DNA of 64,000 bases from an uncultured Phascolarctobacterium sp. (GCF_900753045.1 NZ_CAADXO010000034.1:4936-68935), one strand, 5' to 3'. Positions 7,521-16,871 are shown, counted from the stretch's first letter. Made by a program: numbers and translations. Notes: generated by a model from the sequence alone, not told the origin.

Positions 7521-8711
7521 ATGAATTCTGATAGATTAAAAATGATAGATTTGTTTTCCGGGGCAGGAGGTCTTTCTGAGGGGCTTTCCGAAGCCGGATT
7601 TCACAGCCTGTTTGCGTCTGAGATCGTCCCAGTATATGCGCAGACATATCAACGGAACCATCCAAATACGGCGGTATTTACTGCTGATATTCGAGAATTG
7701 GATGCAAATGAAGTTCGGGATAATCTTGGTATCGAGCGAGGAGAACTTGATTTAATTGCTGGCGGCCCTCCTTGCCAAGGATTTTCAATCAACGCCCCTG
7801 TTCGGACAATCTTGGATGAACGAAATCATTTGTTCAAAGAGTATCTTCGTTTTGTTGATGCATTTGCTCCACGAGCAGTATTGATTGAAAATGTTCCCGG
7901 CTTGGTGTCTTTTGAACATGGTGCAACACTTCATGCAATCTTAGATGCTTTGGCGGAATTAGGCTACGGTGCGGATGTGAGAATTTTGGGAGCACCGTAT
8001 TATGGAGTGCCGCAAATGCGCTGGCGCACTATTGTATTGGGTGTTCGTGGACGCTCATTGCCTTCCGGCGCATACCCTGAGCCGATTTATCACGCTCCTA
8101 TTCGGGCTAACTTTACCAGCACGTTCGATGGACAATCCATTATTAAAGCACCATCGCCAGAAGCTAATGCAAACTTTGTTACAGTCTATGAAGCAATTGG
8201 AGACTTACCTCCATTAACAAGTGGTGAAAAAGGAAATTCGGTTAAAGATTATCGTTGTGATGCTTTTTGTGACTACCAACGCAGGTCACGAATTGGATCT
8301 GTAGGTGTTCTGAACCATGAAGCTCCACGCCTGTCACCAATTAATTTAAAGCGATTGGAATATATCAAACCCGGTGGGAACTGGACGGATATTCCTGATG
8401 AGCTATTACCAAAGGGGATGCAGAAAGCAAGAAAGTCTGACCACACAAAAAGATATGGTCGAGTTTTACCGGATGGATTAGCTTCTACTATTTTGACAAA
8501 ATGTGATCCGCACTGGGGAGCATTCTTCCACTATGAGCAAAATCGTTCTTTTACAGTTCGTGAAGCAGCTCGATTGCAGTCTTTCCCGGATCACTTCGTA
8601 TTTACAGGAAATCTTGCAGAACAATTTGCTCAGGTCGGAAATGCTGTCCCACCACTGTTAGCACAAGCCGTCGGACTGTCTTTGCGCTCGGTTTTAGAAA
8701 CGGAGGATTAA
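7521..8711 (+). CDS. DNA (cytosine-5) methyltransferase
   Basis: A 396-aa C5 methyltransferase with all landmark motifs: DLFSGAGGLSEG (SAM binding, motif I), GGPPCQGFS with the catalytic Cys (IV), IENVPG (VI), QMRWRTIVLG (VIII), a target-recognition region around 220-310, and GNAVPP (X). It should protect host DNA from the endonuclease encoded 4 nt downstream. ATG 7521 lies 7 nt after GAAGGA; the ATG at 7515 is too close to that site. The neighbouring NotI-like gene suggests a GC-rich rare target, which is inference. Confidence 0.9.
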   Translation: MNSDRLKMIDLFSGAGGLSEGLSEAGFHSLFASEIVPVYAQTYQRNHPNTAVFTADIRELDANEVRDNLGIERGELDLIAGGPPCQGFSINAPVRTILDERNHLFKEYLRFVDAFAPRAVLIENVPGLVSFEHGATLHAILDALAELGYGADVRILGAPYYGVPQMRWRTIVLGVRGRSLPSGAYPEPIYHAPIRANFTSTFDGQSIIKAPSPEANANFVTVYEAIGDLPPLTSGEKGNSVKDYRCDAFCDYQRRSRIGSVGVLNHEAPRLSPINLKRLEYIKPGGNWTDIPDELLPKGMQKARKSDHTKRYGRVLPDGLASTILTKCDPHWGAFFHYEQNRSFTVREAARLQSFPDHFVFTGNLAEQFAQVGNAVPPLLAQAVGLSLRSVLETED

Positions 8712-8715
8712 CTTT

Positions 8716-9633
8716 ATGTCTGGTTATATTTCTGAATTTTTCGGTTATCGTGCAGAAGATTCTTCTGATACTGCGTTGCAGAATACTTCTAAGCAAGTAT
8801 GTCCCTTTTTGTCATCTTACTGTACCAAAGCGCTTGGAGATAGAACAAATCGAACGCTCTCTGGTGTTTGTGCGGTAAGGCAAGTGACATCTGGCTCCCC
8901 CAATGTGATTTGCTGCCCTAATAGAATTTATGCCGAGAATTACAAGATGCTTTCTACTATTGCACGGAAGGCTTTTGGCGCAGATTATAATCTGTATTCT
9001 GGTAGATTGGCGGTTTCTAAGGCTAAAAAGGAAAACGGTGCAGTTGCTGTTTTTGGTCATGGATGGGGAGGCGAACTGCCTTTGCCAAAACGTAAAGGCA
9101 GGGGTTCCTATTATGTGGACTGGATTTTAGCACGATTAGATGGTACTGGCGAACTAATTGAATTTACCGCTATCGAAGTACAGACTATTGATACAACAGG
9201 CACCTATCAAAATGCTCGACGGGCATTGCTTGAAAGGCACCAAATCGAAAAAGACACCGTTGGTTTGAACTGGGAGAATGTCTCTAAGAGAATTATTCCT
9301 CAGATTATTTATAAGGGTCAAGTCCTTCAGCGTGAAGAACTGTGCCGGAGTGGTCTGTATTTTGTGTGCCCTAAGCCTGTCTATGATAGAGTGCTTGAGC
9401 GATTAGGAGGAAAAGAGAAACTTCCTCAATTTCCTACTCAGCCTGCTGCAATTCATTTTGTGGCATATGACTATCTTGCAGATGTACCTATGGAGGATGG
9501 GAAAATTAGGCCTCTTGGAGTTGTTGAGGAATATTGTACTACGGTTTATAAGGTGCAGGAAGCTTTTTCGGCTGTTGATTTACCTGATCAGAATGTATAC
9601 CGAGATGCTATTAGACGCTCTTTGTACGAATAA
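8716..9633 (+). CDS. NotI-like type II restriction endonuclease
   Basis: A 305-aa protein with features of the NotI endonuclease family. Clustered N-terminal cysteines (CPFLSSYCTK, GVCAVR, CCPNR, residues ~29-68) would form the Cys4 iron site. IEFTAIEVQTIDTTGTY around residue 150 carries the PD-(D/E)XK-type active site in the EVQ form typical of this family. It starts 4 nt after the methyltransferase stop and is probably co-translated with it. NotI cuts an 8-bp GC-only site; the specificity here cannot be read from sequence. The metal-site and active-site readings are from motif resemblance. Confidence 0.7.
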   Translation: MSGYISEFFGYRAEDSSDTALQNTSKQVCPFLSSYCTKALGDRTNRTLSGVCAVRQVTSGSPNVICCPNRIYAENYKMLSTIARKAFGADYNLYSGRLAVSKAKKENGAVAVFGHGWGGELPLPKRKGRGSYYVDWILARLDGTGELIEFTAIEVQTIDTTGTYQNARRALLERHQIEKDTVGLNWENVSKRIIPQIIYKGQVLQREELCRSGLYFVCPKPVYDRVLERLGGKEKLPQFPTQPAAIHFVAYDYLADVPMEDGKIRPLGVVEEYCTTVYKVQEAFSAVDLPDQNVYRDAIRRSLYE

Positions 9634-9656
9634 TTATGTAAAAACTGGAGGAGCAT

Positions 9657-11549
9657 ATGGTACTTAAGAAAGTTACAATCCATAAATATAAGAGCTTTCT
9701 GACAGAGCAGACGTACGATGTTGAAAATCAGGTTACCCGAATTGTCGGAAAAAATGAATCCGGAAAGACAGCATTGCTTGAAGCTTTGGCAAAATCTAAC
9801 TATTTTGAAAATAATTCAGAGTTCAAGTTCAACAAAGATTTGGATTATCCTCGAAGTGAATTAATCAAGGCTCGGAGTCAAAATCCAAAAGCAATTACCT
9901 GCTTTTATGAGTTGACGGACGAAGATATTATAACAGTTGAAACCGCTTTCGCACCAGGAATCATTGTCGATAAAACATTTTCTGAAACAACTTATTATGA
10001 TAACACCAAAGAAACATCTGGCGTTGAAGTTAGTTTTGAGGTATTTAAAGAATGGTTAATTACCAATTTCGGAGTGGGTGACCAAGCAAAAGATATTATT
10101 CGTTCGGCCAGTACGTTTTCTGAGCTTAAATCTTCTGTTGGAGAAAATGAAACACTACCAGCTATGAAAGAAATAAAAGCTGAGTTAACCAAAATAGTGG
10201 CTGATTCTGCAGACTGGGACGACCCTCTTGACGGGTTTATATATAAGACCTATATCGAACCGAGAATCCCTAAACTTTGGTATTTTAGCGATTATTTCAG
10301 CATGCCATGTAGAATAAATCTGTCTGAATTTGCTTCGGGAACAATAACAGGAAGTTTATCCGCCGAGGAGTACAAAATCGCAAAGGCACTATTCGAACTG
10401 AGCGGACTTCAAATTGCAGATATTCAGAATGAAAACAATTTTGAAGCATTCAAGGCTCAACTGGAAGCAACCTCAAATGCTATCACAGATGATATGTTCG
10501 AGTATTGGACAACAAATCAGAACCTTGAAATCCGTTTTGAAATTGAGCATACTTCAAGTGATATTCGTTATCTAAATATCAGAATTTACAATTCAAAGCA
10601 CAGGGTAACACTTCCTCTGAAAAATCGCAGCAAAGGGTTCTTGTGGTTTTTCTCTTTCCTTGTATGGTTTAGCAAGATTCAAGGAAACAAGAACAGTAAA
10701 TATATTTTGTTGTTGGATGAGCCTGGCCTCAGTCTCCATGCTTCTGCTCAAAATGATCTTTTGCGGTTTATTGACGAGAAGTTGGCACCGGAATATCAAG
10801 TTATATATACAACCCACTCTCCGTTTATGATTGATTCTCTAAAGCTCAATGAAGTCAGAACTGTTTACGATACACAGAACCCAAAAATCGGCAGTGTTGT
10901 ATCGGCTGCAGTTGAAGAAAGGGATTCCGATACTCTGTTTCCGTTACAAGCAGCATTGGGATATACTATAGCCCAAAATCTGTATGTATCCCCCAACAAT
11001 CTTCTTGTTGAAGGCATCTCAGATTTGGTATATCTAAATCATTTTTCCACTGTTCTCAAAGAGATGGGCCGAGAAGGATTGTCTGATGATGTAACAATCG
11101 TTCCTGTTGGTGGTGCGGATAAAATTGCGACCTTTATTTCTCTGATGCGGGGAAATGAACTTTCTACCGTGTGCTTGCTCGACACCTTTACTGACCAGAG
11201 TGCGAAAACTCGTTTGAAAAAAATGGTAGAGCAAAAAATTATTGCAGAAAAGAAAATTATTTATTACCATTCTGTACTTGAACAATCTTTCGCAGATGTC
11301 GAGGATATGTTCACAAAGGATGAGTATGTAGCTCTCTATAATGGAGCATTTGGCGCATCTGTAAAAGCAACTGACCTTGAGGCAGAGAAACCTATTATGT
11401 CTCAGCTAAAACACATGAATGGCAATAAGTCATTTAACCATTATGCACCCGCAAATTATATGGCAAAGAACATTGGCACACTGACCTTTTCTGAGGAAAC
11501 CTTAAATTATTTTGAGAAGTTATTTGTCGAAGTTAATAAAAAGTTCTAA
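9657..11549 (+). CDS. OLD-family ATPase/TOPRIM nuclease
   Basis: A 630-aa protein of the overcoming-lysogenization-defect family. The N-terminal ABC-type ATPase has Walker A GKNESGKTALLEA (~31-43), an insertion of ~300 residues, Walker B LLLDEPGLSLH (~354) and an H-loop TTHSPFM. The C-terminal TOPRIM nuclease has LLVEGISDLVYL (~448) and an acidic CLLDTFTD. Standalone OLD nucleases and GajA of Gabija are antiphage effectors. No UvrD-like GajB partner is present. The gene lies 24 nt after the NotI-like gene, with GGAGGAG before its ATG, so it appears to be a third gene of the same defence cassette. Confidence 0.8.
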   Translation: MVLKKVTIHKYKSFLTEQTYDVENQVTRIVGKNESGKTALLEALAKSNYFENNSEFKFNKDLDYPRSELIKARSQNPKAITCFYELTDEDIITVETAFAPGIIVDKTFSETTYYDNTKETSGVEVSFEVFKEWLITNFGVGDQAKDIIRSASTFSELKSSVGENETLPAMKEIKAELTKIVADSADWDDPLDGFIYKTYIEPRIPKLWYFSDYFSMPCRINLSEFASGTITGSLSAEEYKIAKALFELSGLQIADIQNENNFEAFKAQLEATSNAITDDMFEYWTTNQNLEIRFEIEHTSSDIRYLNIRIYNSKHRVTLPLKNRSKGFLWFFSFLVWFSKIQGNKNSKYILLLDEPGLSLHASAQNDLLRFIDEKLAPEYQVIYTTHSPFMIDSLKLNEVRTVYDTQNPKIGSVVSAAVEERDSDTLFPLQAALGYTIAQNLYVSPNNLLVEGISDLVYLNHFSTVLKEMGREGLSDDVTIVPVGGADKIATFISLMRGNELSTVCLLDTFTDQSAKTRLKKMVEQKIIAEKKIIYYHSVLEQSFADVEDMFTKDEYVALYNGAFGASVKATDLEAEKPIMSQLKHMNGNKSFNHYAPANYMAKNIGTLTFSEETLNYFEKLFVEVNKKF

Positions 11550-11560
11550 CCTATTTGCTT

Positions 11561-11596
11561 AAAGACCGTTTGCCTCTGGGTAAGCGGTCTTTTTTC
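11561..11596 (+). terminator. Intrinsic terminator of the NotI-like cassette
   Basis: AAAGACCG..TTTGCC pairs with GGTAA.CGGTCTTT around a 4-nt loop and runs into six T. It closes the right end of the transferred block. Confidence 0.8.
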
Positions 11597-11602
11597 AACA
11601 GA

Positions 11603-11635
11603 AAAACCCATGCCTTACTTAGCGTAAAACATGGG
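11603..11635 (-). terminator. Terminator of the LptA-like gene
   Basis: CCCATG (11607-11612) pairs with CATGGG (11630-11635), with an inner TTAC/GTAA. On the minus strand the stem is followed by TTTTTC. It lies 24 nt past the LptA-like stop codon. Confidence 0.65.
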
Positions 11636-11658
11636 CTGATTTTTTGCCTGTACAGAAT

Positions 11659-12138
11659 TTATTGTGCTGTAATTTGTTTTTCCATAACGTTATAGGCTAT
11701 ATCACCGTCATGCGGCTGACCATTGACCGTTACATTACCATGGAAGGCTGCAATTTTAGTCTTCCAGCAATAACTGCCGCTGTCTGCGGTAATTTTATTG
11801 CTGTTATCATTAAAAACAAGATTGCCGTTTACATAGGCAGTTCTGTCGGAATGATATACATCTACCTTATCGCAGGCAAAGCTCATATCGCCGAAGCTCA
11901 GATGAATATTGCCTTGGCCGTGAACCTCCATAGCATAAAGATATACCTTAGTGGCATCGCCGGTAATGGTTAAGGTAGTGTCATGTGCGGGGAATTGTAC
12001 AAAAACATTTCCCTGCAGGTCATATACACCGGTGAGCGGGTTAAAGGTACGGCTGTCACTCTTGATTACCGGATCGGCAAAGCACATAGAAGGCAGCATC
12101 ATAACAAGCATAGTTAATATTAAAAGTAATTTCTTCAT
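11659..12138 (-). CDS. LptA/OstA-like periplasmic protein
   Basis: A 159-aa exported protein with a signal peptide (KKLLLILTMLVMMLPSMCFA, cleavage near residue 21). The mature part is rich in short beta strands with the OstA-type 'DSRTFNPLTGVYDLQGNV' pattern and repeated N-G-x-L/V motifs. LptA bridges the periplasm for lipopolysaccharide transport, so this is a marker of an outer membrane. ATG 12138 follows AGAGGTGATTTATCC; an in-frame extension to 12222 would bury the signal peptide and is rejected. It is a single gene, divergent from dnaG. Whether it is the true LptA or an OstA-like paralogue is open. Confidence 0.7.
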   Translation of the reverse strand: MKKLLLILTMLVMMLPSMCFADPVIKSDSRTFNPLTGVYDLQGNVFVQFPAHDTTLTITGDATKVYLYAMEVHGQGNIHLSFGDMSFACDKVDVYHSDRTAYVNGNLVFNDNSNKITADSGSYCWKTKIAAFHGNVTVNGQPHDGDIAYNVMEKQITAQ

Positions 12139-12193
12139 GGATAAATCACCTCTTGTAGCATGAAAAACAGGAGAAATTTTAAGTGTACTCTTT

Positions 12194-12222
12194 ATTATAG
12201 TATTTTTAGAGAATCGGCGCAA
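12194..12222 (-). promoter_or_regulatory. Promoter of the LptA-like gene
   Basis: On the minus strand TTGCGC (12222-12217), a 17-nt spacer, and a consensus TATAAT (12199-12194). It gives a leader of roughly 50 nt. Confidence 0.65.
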
Positions 12223-12318
12223 GCGTTAAAAAAGATTTTTTTAGAAAAAAAGAGGATTTTTCCTTTATACATTGAATATAAATTATGTGTGATATAGTAG
12301 TTGGAGGCGGAGAGGGTA

Positions 12319-14100
12319 ATGAACGGAGATTTTGAAAACTTTAAAGAGCAGGTGCGCAGCACAGCTGATATGGTAGAAATAATCTCCGGTTACGTGCCGT
12401 TGAAAAAGAAAGGTCAGAACTACTGGGGCTGTTGCCCGTTTCACGGAGAAAAAACACCGTCCTTTTCGGTGAACCCCGGCAAGAGCATGTTTTATTGCTT
12501 TGGCTGCCATGAGGGCGGAGATATTTTTAAGTTTATTATGAAAATCGAAAACTGCAGCTTTATGGATGCATTAAAGCTGTTGGCCGGCAGATACGGTATT
12601 CCGGTGCCGGAAAAGCAGAAGACGGCCGCCGAAATTGCGCGCGAGAAACAAAGGGACAGCATTTATAGTGCTAATGAACTGGCGTCAAAATTTTTTCAGG
12701 CTTGTCTTACAAAAACTGCTTACGGTGAACCTGCTCTGGCTTATCTTGCAGGGCGCGGAATCGGCAAAGAAATTATTGCCGGCTTTGGCATAGGCTATGC
12801 TCTGAATAATTTTACCGCGCTTGTCAGCTCTCTTGCTAAGCGCGGCTGTCAGCCGCAGGTGCTGGAGGCTGCCGGACTGGCGGCCCGTGGGCGCGACGGC
12901 TATTATGACAAGTTCCGCAACCGCGTGATTATTCCTATCCGCGATGCGCGCGGACGTATAGTCGGCTTTGGCGGCAGAGTGCTGGACAACAGCACGCCTA
13001 AATATCTGAATACAGCGGAAACGCAGTGGTTTAATAAGCGAAGGCTGCTTTTTGGTCTGGATATAGCTTTGAAGGCTATCCGCAAAAGCGGTCGGGCTGT
13101 AGTTGTCGAAGGTTATATGGATGCTATCAGCTTGCATGCGGCAGGCTTTGATAATGTTGTAGCATCTATGGGAACGGCCTTTTCCCAGGAGCAGGCTAAG
13201 CTTTTGCAGCGTCTGGCGGATGAAGTAATCTTCTGCTATGACAGCGACAGCGCAGGCCGCAAGGCTTCGGTGCGGGCGGTAAGCATTGCCCGGGAAGCAG
13301 GCTTGAAGGTGCGCATAGCAGGTGTACCTGACGGCAAGGATCCCGACGAATATGTACGTCAGCATGGCAGTGCTGCTTTTGCACAGGTGCTGGCGGCGGC
13401 GCAGAATGGTATTGATTTTCAAATAGATGAAACTATCCTGCAAAATAATATTGCTAATTTAGCAGGAAAAGTAGAGGCTGTGTCGAATATACTACCATTC
13501 CTATTAGAATGTCAAAATGAAATTGAAGCGTCGGAGCATATCCGAAGGCTGGCACAGCGGCTGACTATTGATGAAGGCCTGATTGCGGAAGAATACCGCA
13601 AGGCAGCACGCAGAGGCGGCAGACAGCAGACTGGGCAACCGACGGTGATTCCGGAGGAAAAAAGCGCCGGTATCGGTCAGCAGGCGGAAGAACTGCTTCT
13701 GAGATTGCTTTTGGAGCAGCCGCAGCTGTGTGACGAATGCTGTGCGGAGGTAAAGGAAACAGGCTTTGAAGATGCTGTGCTGGCACAGCTGTTTGACAGG
13801 TTGTGCGAGCTTGGCACCGCTTATACAATGGATAAGCTGAATAATGTCCTGGACGACGCGGCGCAGACAGCGCTGGCACGTATTTTGGCACATCAGCTTC
13901 CGGAGGGAGATATGGATAAGCTTATGCAGGACTGCCTCAGGCAGATGCGGCGGCTTCGTCTGGAAAAAGAATATGAAAAGCATCGTCTGCTGGCGGATGA
14001 ATACGAAAGATCGGCAGATGAGCGTTTTCTCAGTGAATTAATGGAAAGTCAAAGGATAAAGAATGAAATCAAAAAACTCTATGGAAACCAAAATAAATAA
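12319..14100 (+). CDS. dnaG: DNA primase
   Basis: A 593-aa primase that makes RNA primers at the replication fork. The CHC2 zinc finger is at the N-terminus (CCPFHGEKTPSF ... YCFGCHEGGD, ~38-70). The primase core follows, with TOPRIM motifs VVEGYMDAISLHAAG and CYDSDSAGRKA. The C-terminal ~150 residues are the poorly conserved helicase-binding domain. ATG 12319 follows GGCGGAGAGGGTA; the TTG at 12301 is inside that ribosome site region and is unlikely. rpoD begins 16 nt downstream, the classic dnaG-rpoD macromolecular-synthesis order. Confidence 0.95.
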   Translation: MNGDFENFKEQVRSTADMVEIISGYVPLKKKGQNYWGCCPFHGEKTPSFSVNPGKSMFYCFGCHEGGDIFKFIMKIENCSFMDALKLLAGRYGIPVPEKQKTAAEIAREKQRDSIYSANELASKFFQACLTKTAYGEPALAYLAGRGIGKEIIAGFGIGYALNNFTALVSSLAKRGCQPQVLEAAGLAARGRDGYYDKFRNRVIIPIRDARGRIVGFGGRVLDNSTPKYLNTAETQWFNKRRLLFGLDIALKAIRKSGRAVVVEGYMDAISLHAAGFDNVVASMGTAFSQEQAKLLQRLADEVIFCYDSDSAGRKASVRAVSIAREAGLKVRIAGVPDGKDPDEYVRQHGSAAFAQVLAAAQNGIDFQIDETILQNNIANLAGKVEAVSNILPFLLECQNEIEASEHIRRLAQRLTIDEGLIAEEYRKAARRGGRQQTGQPTVIPEEKSAGIGQQAEELLLRLLLEQPQLCDECCAEVKETGFEDAVLAQLFDRLCELGTAYTMDKLNNVLDDAAQTALARILAHQLPEGDMDKLMQDCLRQMRRLRLEKEYEKHRLLADEYERSADERFLSELMESQRIKNEIKKLYGNQNK

Positions 14101-14116
14101 GGAAGGAGGGGACACC

Positions 14117-15721
14117 ATGGCTGCAGCTACTAAAATAACGCAGGAGCAAATTGATGAGCTTATCCGCAAGGGTAAGGCTAATAAGGGTGTTCTCACCTAT
14201 GGCGATGTAATGAACCTCACCAATACTTTGGAAGATATTACGCCCGAAGATGTTGAGCATATCTATGAGGTTATTACACGTAAGGGTCTGGAGCTTGTTG
14301 ATGATGACAATGCCTCCGACGAAGATATACTGCCTTTGGTAGGAAACGACGAAGATAATGATGAGCCCAGCAGCAGCGAGCTGGAAAACATGAGTGTTCC
14401 CGAAGGCATCAGCATTGACGATCCTGTACGCATGTATCTTAAGGAAATCGGCAGGGTACCGCTGCTTATCGGTGAGGATGAGGTTAAGCTCGCTAAGCGC
14501 ATGGACAAGGGCCGTCAGGCAGAGCGTATTCAGCGCGGCAGAATGATTGAGCTGGAGGAGCCTGCTTTTACTGCTGAGGACAGCGGCAGTGCATTGATTG
14601 AAAAGCTGCGCGAGAGCTTGAAAGAGGAATGGCAGATTACCAATATGCGTTCTGTTTTCCGTGTAGCGCAGATGATTAAAAAGCGTCAGAGCGTAGGTCA
14701 GCCTTATACTGTTGACGATTACGAGGACCTGATTTTTGAATTTACCAAAGATGAGCGTCTGCATCTGCAGCGCCTGATGGCAGAACAAAGATGTCTGATT
14801 CCTGGCTGTGAGCAGTTCGTAGTAACGCGTGAAACAAGCGATTTAGACGATCACAAGCTTTATCAGATTAAGGCTATTCTCAACGAGCTCAGAGAGCGTA
14901 TGAGTGACGGCAGAGAAAAGGATTCCGCTGTTGTTGAAGCTTACTGCAATCTGGATGAGGATTTCGAGAAGCTGTTGAAAGCAGTTGCGCATCAGGGTGA
15001 CGAAGCTAAGCAATGCTTGTCCGAAGCTAACCTGCGTCTGGTAGTAAGTATTGCCAAGCGCTATGTCGGTCGCGGTATGCTGTTCCTGGATTTGATTCAG
15101 GAGGGCAACCTGGGCCTGATTAAGGCTGTAGATAAATTTGACTATAACAAGGGCTTTAAATTCAGTACCTATGCTACGTGGTGGATTCGTCAGGCTATTA
15201 CCCGTGCGATTGCCGACCAGGCACGTACTATCCGTATTCCCGTACATATGGTGGAAACCATTAACAAGCTCATCCGTGTTTCCCGCCAGCTGCTGCAGGA
15301 GCTTGGCCGCGAGCCTTTGCCGGAAGAAATTGCCAAGGAAATGGATACCTCCGTTGACAGAGTGCGCGAGATTATGAAAATTGCGCAGGAGCCTGTTTCT
15401 CTGGAAACTCCTATCGGTGAAGAAGAGGATTCGCATCTGGGTGATTTCATCGAGGACCACGATGCACCGGCACCTGCCGATGCTGCTTCCTTCACTCTGC
15501 TGCGTGAGCAGCTGGAGGAGGTTCTGGAAACGCTTACTATCCGTGAAAAACGGGTATTGGAGCTGCGCTTTGGTTTGGAGGACGGCCGTAGCCGTACTTT
15601 GGAAGAGGTTGGCCAGCATTTTGGCGTTACCCGTGAGCGTATCCGTCAGATTGAGGCTAAGGCATTGCGCAAGCTGCGTCATCCCAGCCGTAGCAAAAAG
15701 CTGAAGGACTTCTTGGAATAA
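14117..15721 (+). CDS. rpoD: RNA polymerase primary sigma factor
   Basis: A 534-aa sigma-70. Region 1.1 is at the N-terminus, followed by an acidic linker. Region 1.2 begins DDPVRMYLKEIGRVPLL. A non-conserved insert of about 170 residues separates 1.2 from region 2, longer than in Bacillus. Region 2 includes GMLFLDLIQEGNLGLIKAVDKF and the -10-recognition helix (FKFSTYATWWIRQAI). Region 4.2 (VTRERIRQIEAKALRKLRHP) contacts the -35. ATG 14117 follows GGAAGGAGGGGACACC; the in-frame start at 14063 lies inside dnaG. Its presence explains the TTGACA/TATAAT promoters seen throughout the window. Confidence 0.95.
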   Translation: MAAATKITQEQIDELIRKGKANKGVLTYGDVMNLTNTLEDITPEDVEHIYEVITRKGLELVDDDNASDEDILPLVGNDEDNDEPSSSELENMSVPEGISIDDPVRMYLKEIGRVPLLIGEDEVKLAKRMDKGRQAERIQRGRMIELEEPAFTAEDSGSALIEKLRESLKEEWQITNMRSVFRVAQMIKKRQSVGQPYTVDDYEDLIFEFTKDERLHLQRLMAEQRCLIPGCEQFVVTRETSDLDDHKLYQIKAILNELRERMSDGREKDSAVVEAYCNLDEDFEKLLKAVAHQGDEAKQCLSEANLRLVVSIAKRYVGRGMLFLDLIQEGNLGLIKAVDKFDYNKGFKFSTYATWWIRQAITRAIADQARTIRIPVHMVETINKLIRVSRQLLQELGREPLPEEIAKEMDTSVDRVREIMKIAQEPVSLETPIGEEEDSHLGDFIEDHDAPAPADAASFTLLREQLEEVLETLTIREKRVLELRFGLEDGRSRTLEEVGQHFGVTRERIRQIEAKALRKLRHPSRSKKLKDFLE

Positions 15722-15724
15722 TAG

Positions 15725-15753
15725 TTGACAAACAACCGTATCTATTATAAAAT
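15725..15753 (+). promoter_or_regulatory. Promoter of the CAT-anticodon tRNA
   Basis: TTGACA (15725-15730), 17-nt spacer, TAAAAT (15748-15753), about 20 nt upstream of the tRNA. Confidence 0.75.
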
Positions 15754-15775
15754 AATACTGTTTGGTAGCTTGCAT

Positions 15776-15850
15776 GGGCCTATAGCTCAGTGGTAGAGCC
15801 GCCGGCTCATAACCGGCTGGTCGTAGGTTCGAACCCTACTGGGCCCACCA
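15776..15850 (+). tRNA. tRNA with CAT anticodon (Met elongator or Ile2)
   Basis: A 75-nt cloverleaf with acceptor GGGCCTA/TGGGCCC, D arm AGCTCAGTGGTAGAGC, anticodon loop CTCATAA, T arm GTAGGTTCGAACCCTAC and encoded CCA. CAT can be elongator tRNA-Met or lysidine-modified tRNA-Ile2; the sequence alone does not settle it. Confidence 0.9.
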
Positions 15851-15876
15851 ATACCTTACATCAGCAAAACGAAGTG

Positions 15877-15906
15877 AACGCAGGTCGAAAGGCCTGCGTT
15901 TTTAAT
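15877..15906 (+). terminator. Terminator of the tRNA transcript
   Basis: AACGCAGG (15877-15884) pairs with CCTGCGTT (15893-15900), followed by TTTAATTTT. Confidence 0.8.
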
Positions 15907-15916
15907 TTTCTGTGAT

Positions 15917-15946
15917 TTGACATTTATATACTTAAAGTGACATAAT
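15917..15946 (+). promoter_or_regulatory. Promoter of the deacetylase pair
   Basis: TTGACA (15917-15922), 18-nt spacer, CATAAT (15941-15946). The leader to ATG 16014 is about 60 nt. Confidence 0.6.
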
Positions 15947-16013
15947 TAAATAGCTATCAAGAATACGGATTCATTTCACTGAATAAGTTTGAATAATTAC
16001 CAAGGAGGCAAGA

Positions 16014-16871
16014 ATGTTTACTTTAAAAAATGGTGACGGTATGGTTTGGCCTGAGGGCAAGCGTATCGCTGTTATGGTTACCTTTGATTTTGATGCGGAG
16101 CTGCTGCGTAAATCTGTAATCGGCAAGCGCACCATCGGCTTTTCCGATACAAGCAGGGGCCAATACGGTCCTGACGAGGGCTTAAAGCGTTGCCTTGATA
16201 TGCTTGAACGCCAACAGCTTAAAACTACTTTTTTTGTTCCCGGACGCATTGCGGAGCTTTATGCCGATAAGGTGCAGCAAATAGCGGATGCAGGCCATGA
16301 GCTTGCCTATCACGGCTATCTGCATGAAGCCTCTGTAGATATGCCTGCTGCCGAGGAAAGAGAGAATATGGCCAAGAGCGAGGCGCTTCTGGAAAAAATA
16401 AGCGGCCGCAAGGTTGTCGGCTATCGCGGTCCGCTTGATTTGCTGCCCAACTGTGCCATGCAGCTGATGACTGAACGTGGATATTTATACGGTTCTACGC
16501 TTAAGGATTGCGACTGGGCATACGTGCATGAGGACTATCCGCTTGTGGAGCTTCCTACTGAGCCTACGCTGGATGATTTCTCCTGGTTCTATTTTTCCTA
16601 TGCTGATGAAGCTACTATCACCTGTAGCTATCCGGTGGACTATGTTTACGATATCTGGAAGGATAATTTTGACGAGCTGGCCAATGAGGGAGACAAAATT
16701 TTTGTTCTCAAGCTGCATCCGCAGCTTATCGGCCGCAGCAGCCGTGTGCGCATGCTGGAGCGCTTTATTGCCTATATGAAGGCGAACGGCGCATGGCTTG
16801 CAAGCTGCGAAGAGGTAGCGCGTTACGTAAAGGAATTTTATGCTAAACGTGCGGAAGGAGGCGAAGCATGA
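16014..16871 (+). CDS. Polysaccharide deacetylase-fold hydrolase (PuuE-like), first copy
   Basis: A 285-aa NodB-fold enzyme. VMVTFDFDAE carries the catalytic and metal Asp residues, TTFFVPGRIAELY and HELAYHGYLHE the metal His pair, and GYRGP the conserved Arg. The fuller pattern (short N-terminal WPEGKRIAVMVTFDFDAE, C-terminal LKLHPQLIGRSSRV) matches the cofactor-light allantoinase PuuE and related amide hydrolases rather than chitin deacetylases, and there is no signal peptide. Together with the downstream ABC importer and a hydantoin-type racemase, a role in cyclic ureide or hydantoin breakdown is plausible but inferred. It overlaps the second copy by 4 nt. Confidence 0.7.
   Translation: MFTLKNGDGMVWPEGKRIAVMVTFDFDAELLRKSVIGKRTIGFSDTSRGQYGPDEGLKRCLDMLERQQLKTTFFVPGRIAELYADKVQQIADAGHELAYHGYLHEASVDMPAAEERENMAKSEALLEKISGRKVVGYRGPLDLLPNCAMQLMTERGYLYGSTLKDCDWAYVHEDYPLVELPTEPTLDDFSWFYFSYADEATITCSYPVDYVYDIWKDNFDELANEGDKIFVLKLHPQLIGRSSRVRMLERFIAYMKANGAWLASCEEVARYVKEFYAKRAEGGEA

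Noticed and set aside
9657..11549. Gabija system
   Set aside because: The OLD-like protein resembles GajA, but no UvrD-like GajB gene follows; the terminator comes directly after.
14069..15775. Long minus-strand frames (239 and 310 codons) opposite rpoD
   Set aside because: They lie wholly antisense to a clear sigma factor gene and have no family features.
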